Assembly: GCA_965218875.1 (NCBI GenBank) | Contig: OZ244707.1 | Location: 930,001-994,000, forward strand | DNA length: 64,000 nt | Origin: CBDCMJ01 sp965218875 | GTDB taxonomy: Bacteria; Chloroflexota; Dehalococcoidia; Lucifugimonadales; UBA3495 | Direction of reading: 5' to 3' | In this document: one piece after another, positions 40,822 through 49,702 of the stretch | Layout: each line of letters begins with the position of its first letter | How positions within the stretch are numbered: the first letter of the stretch is position 1 | Program-made: the position numbers and the translations under genes | Notes under the pieces: model-generated | The model's input: the letters and a program-made list of their open reading frames with translations, nothing else | Told to the model about the DNA's origin: nothing | Databases searched by the model: none

Positions 40822-42179
40822 TAGACGCCTCCCACGAACCGGCCAGGGTTGAGAATGCCCAGGGGGTCGAAATTCCGTTTGATGCGGTGCATGACTTCCA
40901 GGCCTTGGGGATCGCCCCCCCAGACGTCGGTCCGCCTCTTTAGAGACGGAGGACAGTATTCTACCAGCGCGAAGCCCCCCGCTGAGCTTGCGGCTTCCCG
41001 GGCCCGGGCGATGGCGCCCAGGGCTTGCGCCTCGCTTAGCCCCACCCCGTCTGGACCCGGCCACCACAACATCCGGGCCGCGCCGAACCCCGGGTCCGCC
41101 ACCACCCCCGGAGGAAAAGCCGGCGGGGACTCTTCTCGAAGGCGTTGGAGGGTCCCGGCCAGCGAAGCCGGGGGCAGGTTCAGCTTGATGACCAGGTCCG
41201 GGGCGCCGTCCCCGCTCCAGGCCACGCCGTTCAAGGCTTGGACCAGCTCGGAGCTCTTCGTGTCGTCGAGGGCCAGGGGCCGGGACTCCCCCGACTCCTC
41301 AAGGATGCGGGCACACTCCTCCATCCGGCGTTGCAACGCCCTGGGGCGGCCGGCGAATAGGGCAAGCGTCAAGGCGTCGCCGGCTCCCTGGAAGTTGAGG
41401 ACCCCGCCGGGGCCCGCCAGGCGTTGGGCCACCTGCCCGTCCACCACCTGCACGGCCTGGGGAGCGCACATCTGTTGCAGCAGGGCGCGTCCGGCGGTTA
41501 TCGCCTCGCCGAGGGTCCGGAACGCCGCGGCCAACGCGCCGCGCCCGACGGGGGCGGGCGAAAGCTTGAAGGTAGCCTCGACTATAATTCCCAGGGTGCC
41601 CAGGGAGCCGGTGTACAGCTTGTTCAGGTCATACCCAGTCACGTTCTTGACCACCCGGCCCCCGGCCTTGGTCTCCCTTCCGTCGGCGCCCACCACGGAG
41701 ACTCCGATGAGCCAGTCCCTAGGCTGGCCGTAGGAGTGCCGCAGGGCCCCCGTGGTGTTGGCCGCCAGCACCCCGCCGATGGTGGACTTCCGGGGCAGAG
41801 GAGATTCCAGGGGTAGGAATTGCCCCCATGCCGAGAGTTGCTCCCAGAGCTGGGCCAGGGAGATTCCGGCCTCCACCGACGCGGTGAGGTCGGCGGGTTC
41901 GTAGTCCAGCACGCGGGACTGCCTTCCCATGGCCAGGACCAACCCCACCTCTCCGGGCGCGTTGCCCAGGCCCATCTGGGTGCCGCCGCCCCGGGGAAAC
42001 ACCGGCAGCCGCCGGTCCGAGGCCCAGGCCAACAACTCCGCCACCGCCTGCCGGTCCGGGGCCTCCACTACGGCTTGGGGCGTGACTCCGTCTATCGCGT
42101 ATTCGGCCAGCCGGTCTTGCGGCGTCACCGCCTCGGGACCGATTAGGTCCGCCAGTTGTTGCTGCAGCGAAAGAGTCAA
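40821..42179 (-). CDS. glcE: glycolate oxidase FAD-binding subunit (GlcD/GlcE family)
   Basis: 452 aa, FAD-linked oxidase of the VAO/PCMH fold. FAD-binding motifs: LPVFPRGGGTQMGLGNAP, PLPRKSTIGGVLAANTTGAL and GGRVVKNVTGYDLNKLYTGS. It oxidises glycolate (or another 2-hydroxy acid) to glyoxylate together with GlcF, encoded immediately downstream with one-base overlap. Its length lies between GlcE (about 350) and GlcD (about 500); no separate glcD is present here, so this one flavin subunit may serve both. D-lactate is another possible substrate. Confidence 0.9.
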   Translation of the reverse strand: MTLSLQQQLADLIGPEAVTPQDRLAEYAIDGVTPQAVVEAPDRQAVAELLAWASDRRLPVFPRGGGTQMGLGNAPGEVGLVLAMGRQSRVLDYEPADLTASVEAGISLAQLWEQLSAWGQFLPLESPLPRKSTIGGVLAANTTGALRHSYGQPRDWLIGVSVVGADGRETKAGGRVVKNVTGYDLNKLYTGSLGTLGIIVEATFKLSPAPVGRGALAAAFRTLGEAITAGRALLQQMCAPQAVQVVDGQVAQRLAGPGGVLNFQGAGDALTLALFAGRPRALQRRMEECARILEESGESRPLALDDTKSSELVQALNGVAWSGDGAPDLVIKLNLPPASLAGTLQRLREESPPAFPPGVVADPGFGAARMLWWPGPDGVGLSEAQALGAIARAREAASSAGGFALVEYCPPSLKRRTDVWGGDPQGLEVMHRIKRNFDPLGILNPGRFVGGV

Positions 42180-42425
42180 TTTGGCTTAGTTTGCTTATAG
42201 GGTATGACCTGCGAGCGCCAGAGCATAAGAGTACCCGAAACCTTGCCGCCTATGGAAGTGCCGGGGCGGCCGCCCAGCCCGGCCTCAGCTCGATCTCACA
42301 GAGTTTCATGCGGACTAAACCGGTTGGCGGCCTTCGGCGTATTACCAGATGCCGCGGCCGTGGGACCGGCGGCAGGCGTTCTCCCGCGAGAGCGGAGCAC
42401 CCGGTGGTCATGATAGAGTAATGCC

Positions 42426-43124
42426 ATGGTTGGGGGAAGAAACATGGAAGCACACACCGGGCCGGAGACTACGGCCTTGCGGCGGGGAGGCAGACTTGCC
42501 TCCGGGCTGGCAGGCCGCGCCGCCGTCGTGTTGGCGTTGCTGGCCATAGTGCTAGCCGCCTGCGGGGGAGGGGCCGGCGCCGGGGGGGCGCCGGCCTCCG
42601 GGCCCGAGGCGACGGCAACGCCTGCTGCTGAGGAAGCCGCCCCCGAGTCCGGGACCGAGGCAACGGCCGCGCCTGCCGCTGAAAAGACCGGCCCCAATTT
42701 CAGTTTCACCCTATATCAGGGAGAGAACGAACTAGGCGCCGGGGAACTGGACCTCCACCGGCTGCAGGGCAAACCGCTGGTCCTGAACTTCTGGGCCGGC
42801 CTCTGTCCCCCTTGCCGGGCCGAGATGCCCGACTTGCAAGAGTTTTACGAGGAGTACAAGGACCGGGTGACCCTGCTGGGGATAGACCTGGGACCTTTCA
42901 CCCAGTTGGGGTCTAGAGACGACGCCAAGGCGCTGCTGGAGGAGTTGGATATTACCTACCCTGCCGGATACACCGATGACAATGCCGTGATTCCCAGGTT
43001 CAGGGTGCTGGGCATGCCCACCACGGTGTTCGTCGACGCCGATGGGGGCATCGTCAGCGTCTGGGGCGGGGTTCTGACCGCGGACACCCTTAGGGAACGG
43101 GCCAACCAAATGCTGGGGCAATAG
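42426..43124 (+). CDS. TlpA/ResA-like thioredoxin-fold lipoprotein
   Basis: 232 aa (from ATG 42426). Signal peptide with lipobox LAACGG near residue 40, then an Ala/Thr/Glu-rich linker and a redoxin domain with the catalytic Cys pair in NFWAGLCPPCRAEMPDL (CPPC, as in TlpA/ResA) and the cis-Pro region GMPTTVFVDADGG. Exported thiol oxidoreductases of this type reduce disulfides in apocytochromes or copper sites; no cytochrome gene is adjacent. ATG 42444 is an alternative start. tRNA-Pro follows. Confidence 0.88.
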   Translation: MVGGRNMEAHTGPETTALRRGGRLASGLAGRAAVVLALLAIVLAACGGGAGAGGAPASGPEATATPAAEEAAPESGTEATAAPAAEKTGPNFSFTLYQGENELGAGELDLHRLQGKPLVLNFWAGLCPPCRAEMPDLQEFYEEYKDRVTLLGIDLGPFTQLGSRDDAKALLEELDITYPAGYTDDNAVIPRFRVLGMPTTVFVDADGGIVSVWGGVLTADTLRERANQMLGQ

Positions 43125-43155
43125 CAGCCCCAGCCTCTCCTGGCCCGTCTTAGGG

Positions 43156-43161
43156 TATAAT
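43156..43161 (+). promoter_or_regulatory. -10 element for tRNA-Pro
   Basis: Perfect TATAAT about 60 bp upstream of tRNA-Pro(CGG). No clear -35. Confidence 0.45.
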
Positions 43162-43221
43162 GTCCATGGCCCTATCGGAGTCGGCCCCGGGTCACCTGCC
43201 GCCTCCGGGCCCAATGACTGT

Positions 43222-43297
43222 CGGGGTGTAGCGCAGTGGCTAGCGCGCTACGTTCGGGACGTAGAGGCCGGTGGTTCGAATCCACTCACCCCGACCA
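43222..43297 (+). tRNA. tRNA-Pro (CGG)
   Basis: Cloverleaf folds by eye: acceptor CGGGGTG/CACCCCG, anticodon stem CTACG/CGTAG with loop TTCGGGA giving anticodon CGG (43255-43257), T-arm with GGTTCGAATCC, discriminator A and an encoded CCA (43295-43297). Reads CCG proline codons, frequent in this GC-rich genome. Confidence 0.96.
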
Positions 43298-43592
43298 TAT
43301 CCTAGCTGGGCATATCCGCTTTCCCCGCCTGCTCCTCGAAGTCCCGCGGCCGCGGGACTTCCCTCCCCTCCTCCCCAGGGGGCGTCTGATTAGATCCAGG
43401 AACGGAGACCCGGGAACGCCGTCCCGCGCACCGGTCGACAAAGCATACAGGCGGCGGTACCATTGGCCGGCCAAGCCCGCCGATCCGCAACCGGGCGCGG
43501 GAACGAAGACGCCGGAGAGCGTATGTTTCTGCCCAGACGGCAGGCAATGACCATAACGACGACCATAACGACGAAAGGAGGAAGGTAGCTGC
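43298..43592. other. spacer between tRNA-Pro and the lactonase gene
   Basis: About 295 bp with no recognised gene. It contains a short GC palindrome, CCCGCGGCCGCGGG, near 43341, and a strong ribosome site (AAAGGAGGAAGG) just before the next gene. Confidence 0.45.
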
Positions 43593-44651
43593 ATGCCTTA
43601 CTACGTTTACGTTGCGGTGCAGGGCGACGACAAGATCGCAGTATTGACCATGGACGCCGATACCGGGAAGCTTACCCCCAAGTCGGAGGTCCCCGTGGCG
43701 GGCGGGCCGGCCCTCCTGGCCATTAGCCCCGGCCGCGAGGCCCTCTACGTGGGACACCGGGGCGTTGCGGAGCTATCCAGTTGGCGCATTAACCAGGACG
43801 ACGGCGGGCTCACCCGGAACGGGACCGTATCCCCGGATGACGCTCCCGTCTTCCTTGCCACCGATCGCACCGGGAGGCATTTGTTGTCGGCCTGCTATCA
43901 AAGCGGCCACGCGGCGGTGCATCCCATCGGGTCCGACGGCTCCCTGGGGGGTCCGCCGACGGAATGGCTGGCCACGGACACCGGGGCCCACGCCATGCAG
44001 ACCGACCGTGCCAACCGCTTCGCCTTCGTCCCTCACATCGCCCGCTTGTATGACAACGTGCTGGAGCCTTTCCAGGAGTCCCACGGGCCCAACGTCATCT
44101 ACCAGTTCAGGTTCGACGAAAGCACTGGCCGTCTCACTCCCAACTCGACCCCCAAAGTAGAGCCTGCCGAGCGGCTGGGGCCCCGGCACTTCTGCTTTCA
44201 TCCCTTCCTGGACGTGGTCTACTTCTCCGACGAACAGGGCTGCAGCGTGACCGCATACCACCTGGATACGTCGGAGGGGACTCTCTCCGCGTTCCAGACC
44301 ATATCCACCCTGCCCGTGGGCCACGGGGAGCGAAACACCTGCTCCCAGATTCAAGTCTCGGCTTCGGGCAAATTCCTGTACGTCCCCAACCGGGGCCACA
44401 ACAGCATTGCCGGTTTCTCCGTAGACCCTTCCAGCGGACGCCTAGCCCCCAGCGGCCACGTGGCGACGGAGGCAGTGCCCAGCTCCTTCAGCCTGGACCC
44501 CGAGGGCCGCTTCATGTTCGCCGCCGGCTCGGCTTCCGGCCGGCTGGCGTCGTACCGGTTGGACCAGGACACGGGCGAGGCCCACCCCTTGGAGACTTAC
44601 CCCGTGGGACGCCGGCCCATGTGGGTACTGGTGACCAGCTTTGGAGACTAG
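43593..44651 (+). CDS. 6-phosphogluconolactonase-type (lactonase_7) beta-propeller
   Basis: 352-aa seven-bladed propeller of the YbhE/Pgl lactonase family. Blade ends and conserved strings: YVAVQGDDKIAVLTMDADTG, TDTGAHAMQTDRANRFAFVP, GPRHFCFHPFLDVVYFSDE, ISTLPVGHGERNTCSQIQVS and KFLYVPNRGHNSIAGFSVDP. This group hydrolyses sugar lactones such as 6-phosphogluconolactone, but many members are uncharacterised. ATG 43593 has AAAGGAGG 9 bp upstream, one of the best ribosome sites here. No signal peptide. Confidence 0.87.
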   Translation: MPYYVYVAVQGDDKIAVLTMDADTGKLTPKSEVPVAGGPALLAISPGREALYVGHRGVAELSSWRINQDDGGLTRNGTVSPDDAPVFLATDRTGRHLLSACYQSGHAAVHPIGSDGSLGGPPTEWLATDTGAHAMQTDRANRFAFVPHIARLYDNVLEPFQESHGPNVIYQFRFDESTGRLTPNSTPKVEPAERLGPRHFCFHPFLDVVYFSDEQGCSVTAYHLDTSEGTLSAFQTISTLPVGHGERNTCSQIQVSASGKFLYVPNRGHNSIAGFSVDPSSGRLAPSGHVATEAVPSSFSLDPEGRFMFAAGSASGRLASYRLDQDTGEAHPLETYPVGRRPMWVLVTSFGD

Positions 44652-44769
44652 CCCCCGGATGGCCCTGTCGGGGAAAGGGCCGTGGAATAACTCGAGGACC
44701 GCCGGCTCGGGACTCTTTTCCGGCGCCGGTCGGATGACGGGCATTTCCTCGGGCGGGGATTAGATACTT

Positions 44770-45630
44770 ATGTCCACCTTCGGGGACATCGAACGGACCT
44801 TCGCGGACCTGTACGAGTACCGCTGGGCCATGCTGGCGGGGATACTCGTGCTAACCTCCGCCGTCTTGGGCTTCGCCTACTGGAAAGGGGTCCACCGGTG
44901 GATGTGGCAGCACCGAATCCCGGTGGCCATCGTGTCGACGCCGCCCCTGATAGTGATGGTCTGGCTGGGCTGGTCTCTGGGTTCTCCTCTGTTCACCAAC
45001 AAAACGGTGGAGGAGGAGTTTCCCCTATCCTTTACCGCGGTGCTTCCTTCCAACATGGAAATGGCCGAGGTGGAGCCAATCATGGCGGGCATGGCCAGGG
45101 TGACTTTGACGGTCGACGAGGAGATGCCGGCCATGACCGCTCCTGCGGCGACTCCTGCACCTGACCCCACGGAGGCGCCCACCAGCCCGGGTCCCCGCCA
45201 GGATCCCACGAAAGTGCCCACTATGGCGCTGGCCGGGGAACCCGGCGCGACGGCTGCCCCCCAGCAGCCCGCGGGCCCGGTGGCTGTAGCCACCGGCAGC
45301 TTCAAGGACGCGGACAGCTTTCATAGGGGCAAGGGCCAGGCCACCATCTACCGGGGCGGCGACGGCGCCCTGCTGCTGCGGCTGGAGGAGTTGGACGTCA
45401 CCAATGGCCCCGATCTGCACGTGGTCCTGTCGCCCCATGAGGACCCGGACCGGTCCGATGAGGTCAAGCTGGAGGGCTACCTGGACTTGGGCAACCTAAA
45501 GGGCAATAGGGGGAACCAGAATTACCCCATTCCGGCCGGTGTGGACGTGAGCATCTTCGGCAGCGTGGTCATTTACTGCAAGCCCTTCGCCGTGGTCTTC
45601 AGCGTGGCTACCCTGGAAGCGCCGGCCTGA
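44770..45630 (+). CDS. membrane-anchored DM13-domain protein
   Basis: 286 aa. Two N-terminal transmembrane helices (MLAGILVLTSAVLGFAYW about 16-33 and IPVAIVSTPPLIVMVWLGW about 50-68), a Pro/Thr-rich linker (residues about 120-170) and a C-terminal DM13 domain: FKDADSFHRGKGQATIYRGG, LHVVLSPHEDPD, and the conserved single Cys near the end in VVIYCKPFAVVFSVA. DM13 domains are proposed to be redox-related through a conserved Cys. The layout places DM13 outside the cell. Role unknown. Confidence 0.85.
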   Translation: MSTFGDIERTFADLYEYRWAMLAGILVLTSAVLGFAYWKGVHRWMWQHRIPVAIVSTPPLIVMVWLGWSLGSPLFTNKTVEEEFPLSFTAVLPSNMEMAEVEPIMAGMARVTLTVDEEMPAMTAPAATPAPDPTEAPTSPGPRQDPTKVPTMALAGEPGATAAPQQPAGPVAVATGSFKDADSFHRGKGQATIYRGGDGALLLRLEELDVTNGPDLHVVLSPHEDPDRSDEVKLEGYLDLGNLKGNRGNQNYPIPAGVDVSIFGSVVIYCKPFAVVFSVATLEAPA

Positions 45631-45686
45631 CCGTCCCCGCCGCGGTTGCGGCCGTGGTGATTCCCAGCCGGGAGGAGAAACGAAAT

Positions 45687-45710
45687 CGGGTGCGGCTTGT
45701 GCCGCACCCG
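45687..45710 (+). terminator. hairpin after the DM13 gene
   Basis: Perfect 10-bp inverted repeat CGGGTGCGGC / GCCGCACCCG with a 4-nt loop, 57 bp after the DM13 stop. The tail ATGCTATTCC is only weakly T-rich, so it may be an intrinsic terminator or an RNA-stabilising end. Confidence 0.6.
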
Positions 45711-46520
45711 ATGCTATTCCCGTCCATTGACTCCACTTATCCGGCCTTCACGGCCTCACGAGCCGGCCCGTTGGAGACGGGCCCTAGGCTTGACGCACTG
45801 GCGTGGAGCCTCCGGCGCGCTTGGGCCTCCGCTGGCTACTCACCCGCAATATACCCACCAACGGAGGCGGTAGAAGGGAAGTTCCATACATGATTCCGCA
45901 CGAACAAGAGAATCACGGTCACCTCCACTGGGCCTTTGTGGCCCCGAAGACTAGGACAACTCCCCTGTCCTAAGTCTGACTCCGGGGACCTTGCGGCAAT
46001 TACGTTGCCCGGCGCCTGATTGTTACGCTATCAGATCGTTGACACGCTGTCAAACTACAATAAGGGCCCACGTATGGCCATATCAGCCGCGAATCACCTA
46101 CCTGCAGTACGCTATGCGTAAGCTAAATCCCCAAGAACCAACGAGTGTGTCCCGGAATCACTTTGGTAATTACGAATTATATCCAATTTATGGAGTTAAT
46201 ACATTGTGAAACAAGTCACAATGCTCTCCTGGCAACGATATCGGTGTGAAAATTGGTACAATGTTGACAATCCTGGCAGAGGCATCTAACCTTAGTTTGT
46301 GGTGCAGACCACCCACACACCGGCCCCCTGAGCGGGGTGGCCCCATCCGGGGGCCTGGAGTCTTCACCGGCGGCAGCCAGCCCGTCGTACCCAATCGAGT
46401 CCTTACGGAGGGATGGCGCCAAACTAGGGTTCGAGGAGACCTGCGGCAGGGGTGGGCGTCACCGGTTGGACCGGGCGCATGGTTGCTGCGGGCCCGTAAT
46501 AGATACGACGGGGGTGTGAA
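45711..46520. other. long AT-richer regulatory region before usp
   Basis: About 800 bp without a recognised gene and noticeably richer in A/T than its surroundings from 45890 to 46310. It carries the palindrome TTGACACGCTGTCAA (46039-46053), the CRP/FNR-like site at 46203-46222, and promoter-like hexamers (TACAAT 46257-46262; TTGACA 46264-46269). A 72-codon frame at 45991-46209 has no family features and no ribosome site. Confidence 0.5.
46203..46222. promoter_or_regulatory. CRP/FNR-family operator
   Basis: Perfect palindrome ATTGTGAAACAAGTCACAAT, i.e. TGTGA-N6-TCACA, the classic CRP-type target. It lies about 310 bp before the usp ATG and 35-60 bp before promoter-like hexamers, suiting activation by a CRP/FNR-family factor. 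The regulator is not in the window. Confidence 0.6.
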
Positions 46521-46955
46521 ATGTACCAAAGAATACTGGTTCCGTTGGACAAATCGCACGAATCCGAGGGGGTGCTTCCGCTGGTCCGGGACCACTGGGG
46601 GGCGGAAGGGGAGGTGGTGCTGTTCCACGTGATCCCGCCGGACCCGGAGAGGACGGCTTTTGGCAGCAAAAACGAGGACGAGGCGCGCGACAACGCCATG
46701 GCCTACCTGCAGGGGTTGGTCGGCGGCATGGGAGAGGCGGGCGGCAGGTGGAGCTGTGACGTGATGGTCCACCAGTCGGTGGTGGACGGTATAGCGGAGT
46801 ACGCCGCTCAAGGGGACGTGGACCTCATCGCCATGTACACCCACGACCGCAAGGGGTTGGCCAAGATGATCCGGGGCAGCGTGGCCGAGAAGGTGTCCAA
46901 CAAGGCCAACATCGAGGTGCACGTGTTCAAGCCCAGCGAGTTGGCCGAGGTCTGA
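46521..46955 (+). CDS. universal stress protein UspA family
   Basis: 144 aa, single Usp domain: N-terminal MYQRILVPLDKSHESEGVLP, then EVVLFHVIPPDPE, VVDGIAEYAAQGDVDLIAMY and RKGLAKMIRGSVAEKVSNKA. The ATP-binding pattern G-x2-G-x9-G-S is only partly kept: the first Gly region reads THDRKGLAK, so nucleotide binding is uncertain. Usp proteins help survival in starvation and stress. The long upstream region with a CRP/FNR-like site suggests strong regulation. Confidence 0.9.
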   Translation: MYQRILVPLDKSHESEGVLPLVRDHWGAEGEVVLFHVIPPDPERTAFGSKNEDEARDNAMAYLQGLVGGMGEAGGRWSCDVMVHQSVVDGIAEYAAQGDVDLIAMYTHDRKGLAKMIRGSVAEKVSNKANIEVHVFKPSELAEV

Positions 46956-47403
46956 CCGGCTGCGTGCTTCCCGCGTCGGCGTCCGGCCGGCGGGGAGATC
47001 GGTGACTCGGCCCTTGGTCTTGGCCCGGATCGGCTGGGGCATTGGCGGCGGAGGGTGTGCCCCTGGCGCCGATAGCCCCGGATCGCTGGAGATGGGGAGG
47101 GGTGGAAGATGACGAATTCTCCGTGTGCCGGCGCCCGCTCTCCCCCGCGGGCGCCGGCGGGATGGGCGTAGTCCGCCCGGGCAGTGTCCCGTCGCCTCGG
47201 GCGGCTTCACCCAGCGGCCAGCCAAACAACGCCCTCCGGGAATCCTCGGGGCTGGCCGCGGTTTCGAGCACGCGGCTGCTTGTTTTGTCTATTTCCGGGG
47301 ACTTTAATTTAGGCGGGCTGGGGAGTAGACTCGAAGCCCGTGGCCGGCGACCGGACCCGCGGGGACAGTGGTGGGTTCTCATCTGTGACGAGAAGGAGGC
47401 CCC
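46956..47403. other. intergenic region, no gene recognised
   Basis: About 450 bp between usp and the cytidylate-kinase-like gene. Short frames have no conserved features. A small AT patch near 47300 (GGGACTTTAATTTAGGC) could belong to a promoter. Nothing else is seen. Confidence 0.45.
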
Positions 47404-48162
47404 GTGCCAGTAATCACCATCAACGGCCCCATAGGCTGCGGATCGGTCACCATCGGTCGCATGGTTGCCGAGAGCCTGGACATCGAGTTCGTCGACCGGC
47501 TGGTGTTCACCCAGGCTGCCACCATGGTGCGGGCTCCGGTGGAATCCCTGATCAGCAAGGAGCAGCGGATTGCCCGCTTTAGGGACCGCCTGGGCAGCTT
47601 CGTCCACAACATGCTGGAACGCTCCGCCATGAGCGGCGCCATGTACGCCGGTGGCCCCTGGCCTCCGGAAGCTTATTCGGCCCTGGCCGCCGAGCAGGCC
47701 AACAAGGCTGTCGTAGTCACCGACCGGGACTTCATCCAAGCCACCACCACAGTGGTCAACGATCTGTATCGGGCGGGCAACGTGGTGATCATCGGCCGCG
47801 GCGCCAATGCTATCCTGACCGACCTTCCCGGCGTCCTGCACGTGGGACTGGTGGCCCCCGACGTGGTCCGAACGGAGACTTTGATACGCTGGGAGAGCAT
47901 GGAGCGGGAGGAGGCCGAGATCATGGTGGAGGAGCTTGAACAGACCAGGGTCAAGTACTTCCGGAAGTTCTTCAAGGTCCATCCCGGCGATCCGAGCCTG
48001 TATCATGTGACCCTGAACATGGGAAGGTTACATCCCGAGACCGCGGCGGAGATCATCGTCCAAGCCGCCCGGGACCTGGAGTCCCTGGGTGAAGGCGGGA
48101 GCGATCAGCTAGACGCCTCGGAAATCCTCTTTAGCGGCTGGGGCGAGCAGGGAAAGCAGTGA
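47404..48162 (+). CDS. cytidylate kinase-like protein
   Basis: 252 aa, P-loop kinase fold of the Cytidylate_kin2 type. N-terminal VITINGPIGCGSVTIGRMVA replaces the usual Gly-Lys-Ser/Thr with a Lys-less loop, which is normal for this subgroup. Later motifs: NVVIIGRGANAILTDLPGVL and HVGLVAPDVVRTETLI, with the lid-like Glu-rich helix. Substrate is uncertain; many members sit beside sensory or iron genes and are not true CMP kinases. GTG start at 47404, with AGAAGGAGG upstream. Lies before bacterioferritin. Confidence 0.82.
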   Translation: MPVITINGPIGCGSVTIGRMVAESLDIEFVDRLVFTQAATMVRAPVESLISKEQRIARFRDRLGSFVHNMLERSAMSGAMYAGGPWPPEAYSALAAEQANKAVVVTDRDFIQATTTVVNDLYRAGNVVIIGRGANAILTDLPGVLHVGLVAPDVVRTETLIRWESMEREEAEIMVEELEQTRVKYFRKFFKVHPGDPSLYHVTLNMGRLHPETAAEIIVQAARDLESLGEGGSDQLDASEILFSGWGEQGKQ

Positions 48163-48250
48163 CCCCCGCCCCTGCCGGGTCAGGCAGCGCCGCCGCCGTC
48201 GGCCTCCCCTCCAGGGTTTCTCCTATTCGGTTACGGTAGCGAGGTAGTCA

Positions 48251-48736
48251 ATGCGGGGCAATGAACAAGTAATCGAAGCCCTTAACAAAACTCTGCGGAT
48301 CGAGTTGACCGCCATCAACGTCTACTTCGTTCAGGCCAAACTGTGCAGCAAGTGGGGCTATCACAAGCTGGGGGCCAAGGTGTACGCCGAGGCCATCGAG
48401 GAGATGAGGCACGCGGAAGGGGCCATCCAAAGGATCCTTTTTCTGGATGGAAGCCCCAGGGCCGAAACCGAAGAGGCTAGCGTGGGCTCCAACGTAAGGG
48501 AGATGTTCGACTCGGCCCTGGCGCTGGAGACCGAGGGAGTAAAGTCCTACAACGACGCCATCGCCGTCTCCCTGAGGGTGGGAGACGCCGGAAGCAGGGA
48601 AGTCTTGGAGCACATCCTGGTCCAGACCGAAAGGCACGTCCAGTGGCTGGAGGCCCAACTCCACCTGATCGACGAGATCGGCTTGGACAACTACTTGGCT
48701 GACCAGATAGGGGAAGAGCCCGCCGAGGAGGCCTAG
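48251..48736 (+). CDS. bfr: bacterioferritin
   Basis: 161-aa iron-storage protein. All ferroxidase ligands are visible: Glu18 (LRIELTAIN), Glu51 and His54 (IEEMRHAEGAI), Glu94 (ALETEGVKS), Glu127 and His130 (QTERHVQWLE). The heme-ligand Met52 of Bfr is present (EEMRHAE), so it is a Bfr rather than a heme-free ferritin. 24-mers oxidise and store iron. It converges on a DtxR-type regulator gene with a 4-bp overlap, tying iron storage to metal sensing. Confidence 0.94.
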   Translation: MRGNEQVIEALNKTLRIELTAINVYFVQAKLCSKWGYHKLGAKVYAEAIEEMRHAEGAIQRILFLDGSPRAETEEASVGSNVREMFDSALALETEGVKSYNDAIAVSLRVGDAGSREVLEHILVQTERHVQWLEAQLHLIDEIGLDNYLADQIGEEPAEEA

Positions 48737-49503
48737 CCGGCGCCCGGCCCCGGGACCGAGTGGGGTGAGCGCACCATTATTTTTGCCGCCGCTTGGTACC
48801 CGACGGAAATGCGGTCCCGGGCCGTGGCGATGGTCATCACCCCCAGGTAGGGAGTGGCCTCTACGACCTTGATTTCCTGCTCGGGGATGATCAGAGAGTC
48901 CACCAAGAAGCGCAGCAAGTCCATGTTGTCCTCGGGTACCCGGTCCACCACGTAGGTCTCGTCGACCGTCGCCGTGTCCAGCGGGACGACTGCGGCGGTT
49001 TCACCGGTCCCCCCGGCCCCCGGAATGGGCCGCCCGAAGGGTGACCTGGCGGGGAAGCCAAGGCGCTCCATCAGCCGCGCCTGGACCTCCGCTGACATCC
49101 CGTGCTCCAGCCGGTGCGCCTCTGCGTGGGCCCGGTACAGGTCCATCCCTATCAACCGGACCACTAGCCACTCGGCCAGCCGGTGCCGGCGGGCCATGTC
49201 CTCCCCCACTTCGATCCCGCTCTTGGTCAACTGGATGCGCTTCCCGGCGTCCAGGTCCACCAGGCCCTGCTTTTGCATCCGCCGCACCATGCCAGCCACC
49301 GAGGGCACGGAAGTTCCCAGGCTTTCGGTGGCCGGCAGCTGCCGCAGGTAATCGGTCAGCCCGGTGATGGTGGGATATTCCCGGTCCTCGCGCATCTTGT
49401 AGAGGCAGAGCAGGTAGTTCTCCGTCGTCGGGGAAAGCCGGTCGGCGGCGGGTCCCGGCGCGGTGGCCGCGGTGGTCTTGCCCTTGCTTGTTGCTAGCGC
49501 CAT
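48733..49503 (-). CDS. DtxR/MntR-family metal-dependent transcriptional regulator
   Basis: 256 aa. Winged helix-turn-helix at about residues 22-85 (LSPTTENYLLCLYKMREDRE, VPSVAGMVRRMQKQGLVDLD), then the metal-binding and dimerisation domain with HRLAEWLVVRLIGMDLYRAH and AHRLEHGMSAEVQARL, whose His/Glu residues match the family. A C-terminal FeoA/SH3-like domain follows after an inserted segment (residues 150-185). Likely represses iron or manganese uptake, or controls storage, when metal is plentiful. Divergent from the small gene at 49860; the palindromes near 49703-49740 are candidate operators. Confidence 0.9.
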   Translation of the reverse strand: MALATSKGKTTAATAPGPAADRLSPTTENYLLCLYKMREDREYPTITGLTDYLRQLPATESLGTSVPSVAGMVRRMQKQGLVDLDAGKRIQLTKSGIEVGEDMARRHRLAEWLVVRLIGMDLYRAHAEAHRLEHGMSAEVQARLMERLGFPARSPFGRPIPGAGGTGETAAVVPLDTATVDETYVVDRVPEDNMDLLRFLVDSLIIPEQEIKVVEATPYLGVMTIATARDRISVGYQAAAKIMVRSPHSVPGPGAG

Positions 49504-49702
49504 CTGGCCTCTCCTTGGGACAGAGTTGGGGGGCCGCCCGCATCAGGGAGGACCCGGATGCCCGCCGGACCGTGTGACTCCGGATGGACCGGAACGCCAC
49601 TTGAAGCGATTATATCACAGGGCTTACCTGCAATAATTCGACGCGTCATGCATTGATAATAGTGAATCGCGGCACCCATGTGGGCAGAATAGTACGAGAT
49701 TT

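Noticed and set aside
40822..41067. Longer N-terminus for glcF
   Set aside because: It would overlap glcE antiparallel to coding sense in another frame and is Arg/Gly/Pro-rich; GTG at 40821 joins glcE by one base.
46039..46061. TTGACA/TACAAT as a promoter
   Set aside because: Spacing is only 11 bp, too short; the TTGACA is better seen as half of a palindrome.
45991..46209. 72-codon frame in the AT-rich region before usp
   Set aside because: No ribosome site, no family-like features, and it overlaps regulatory palindromes.
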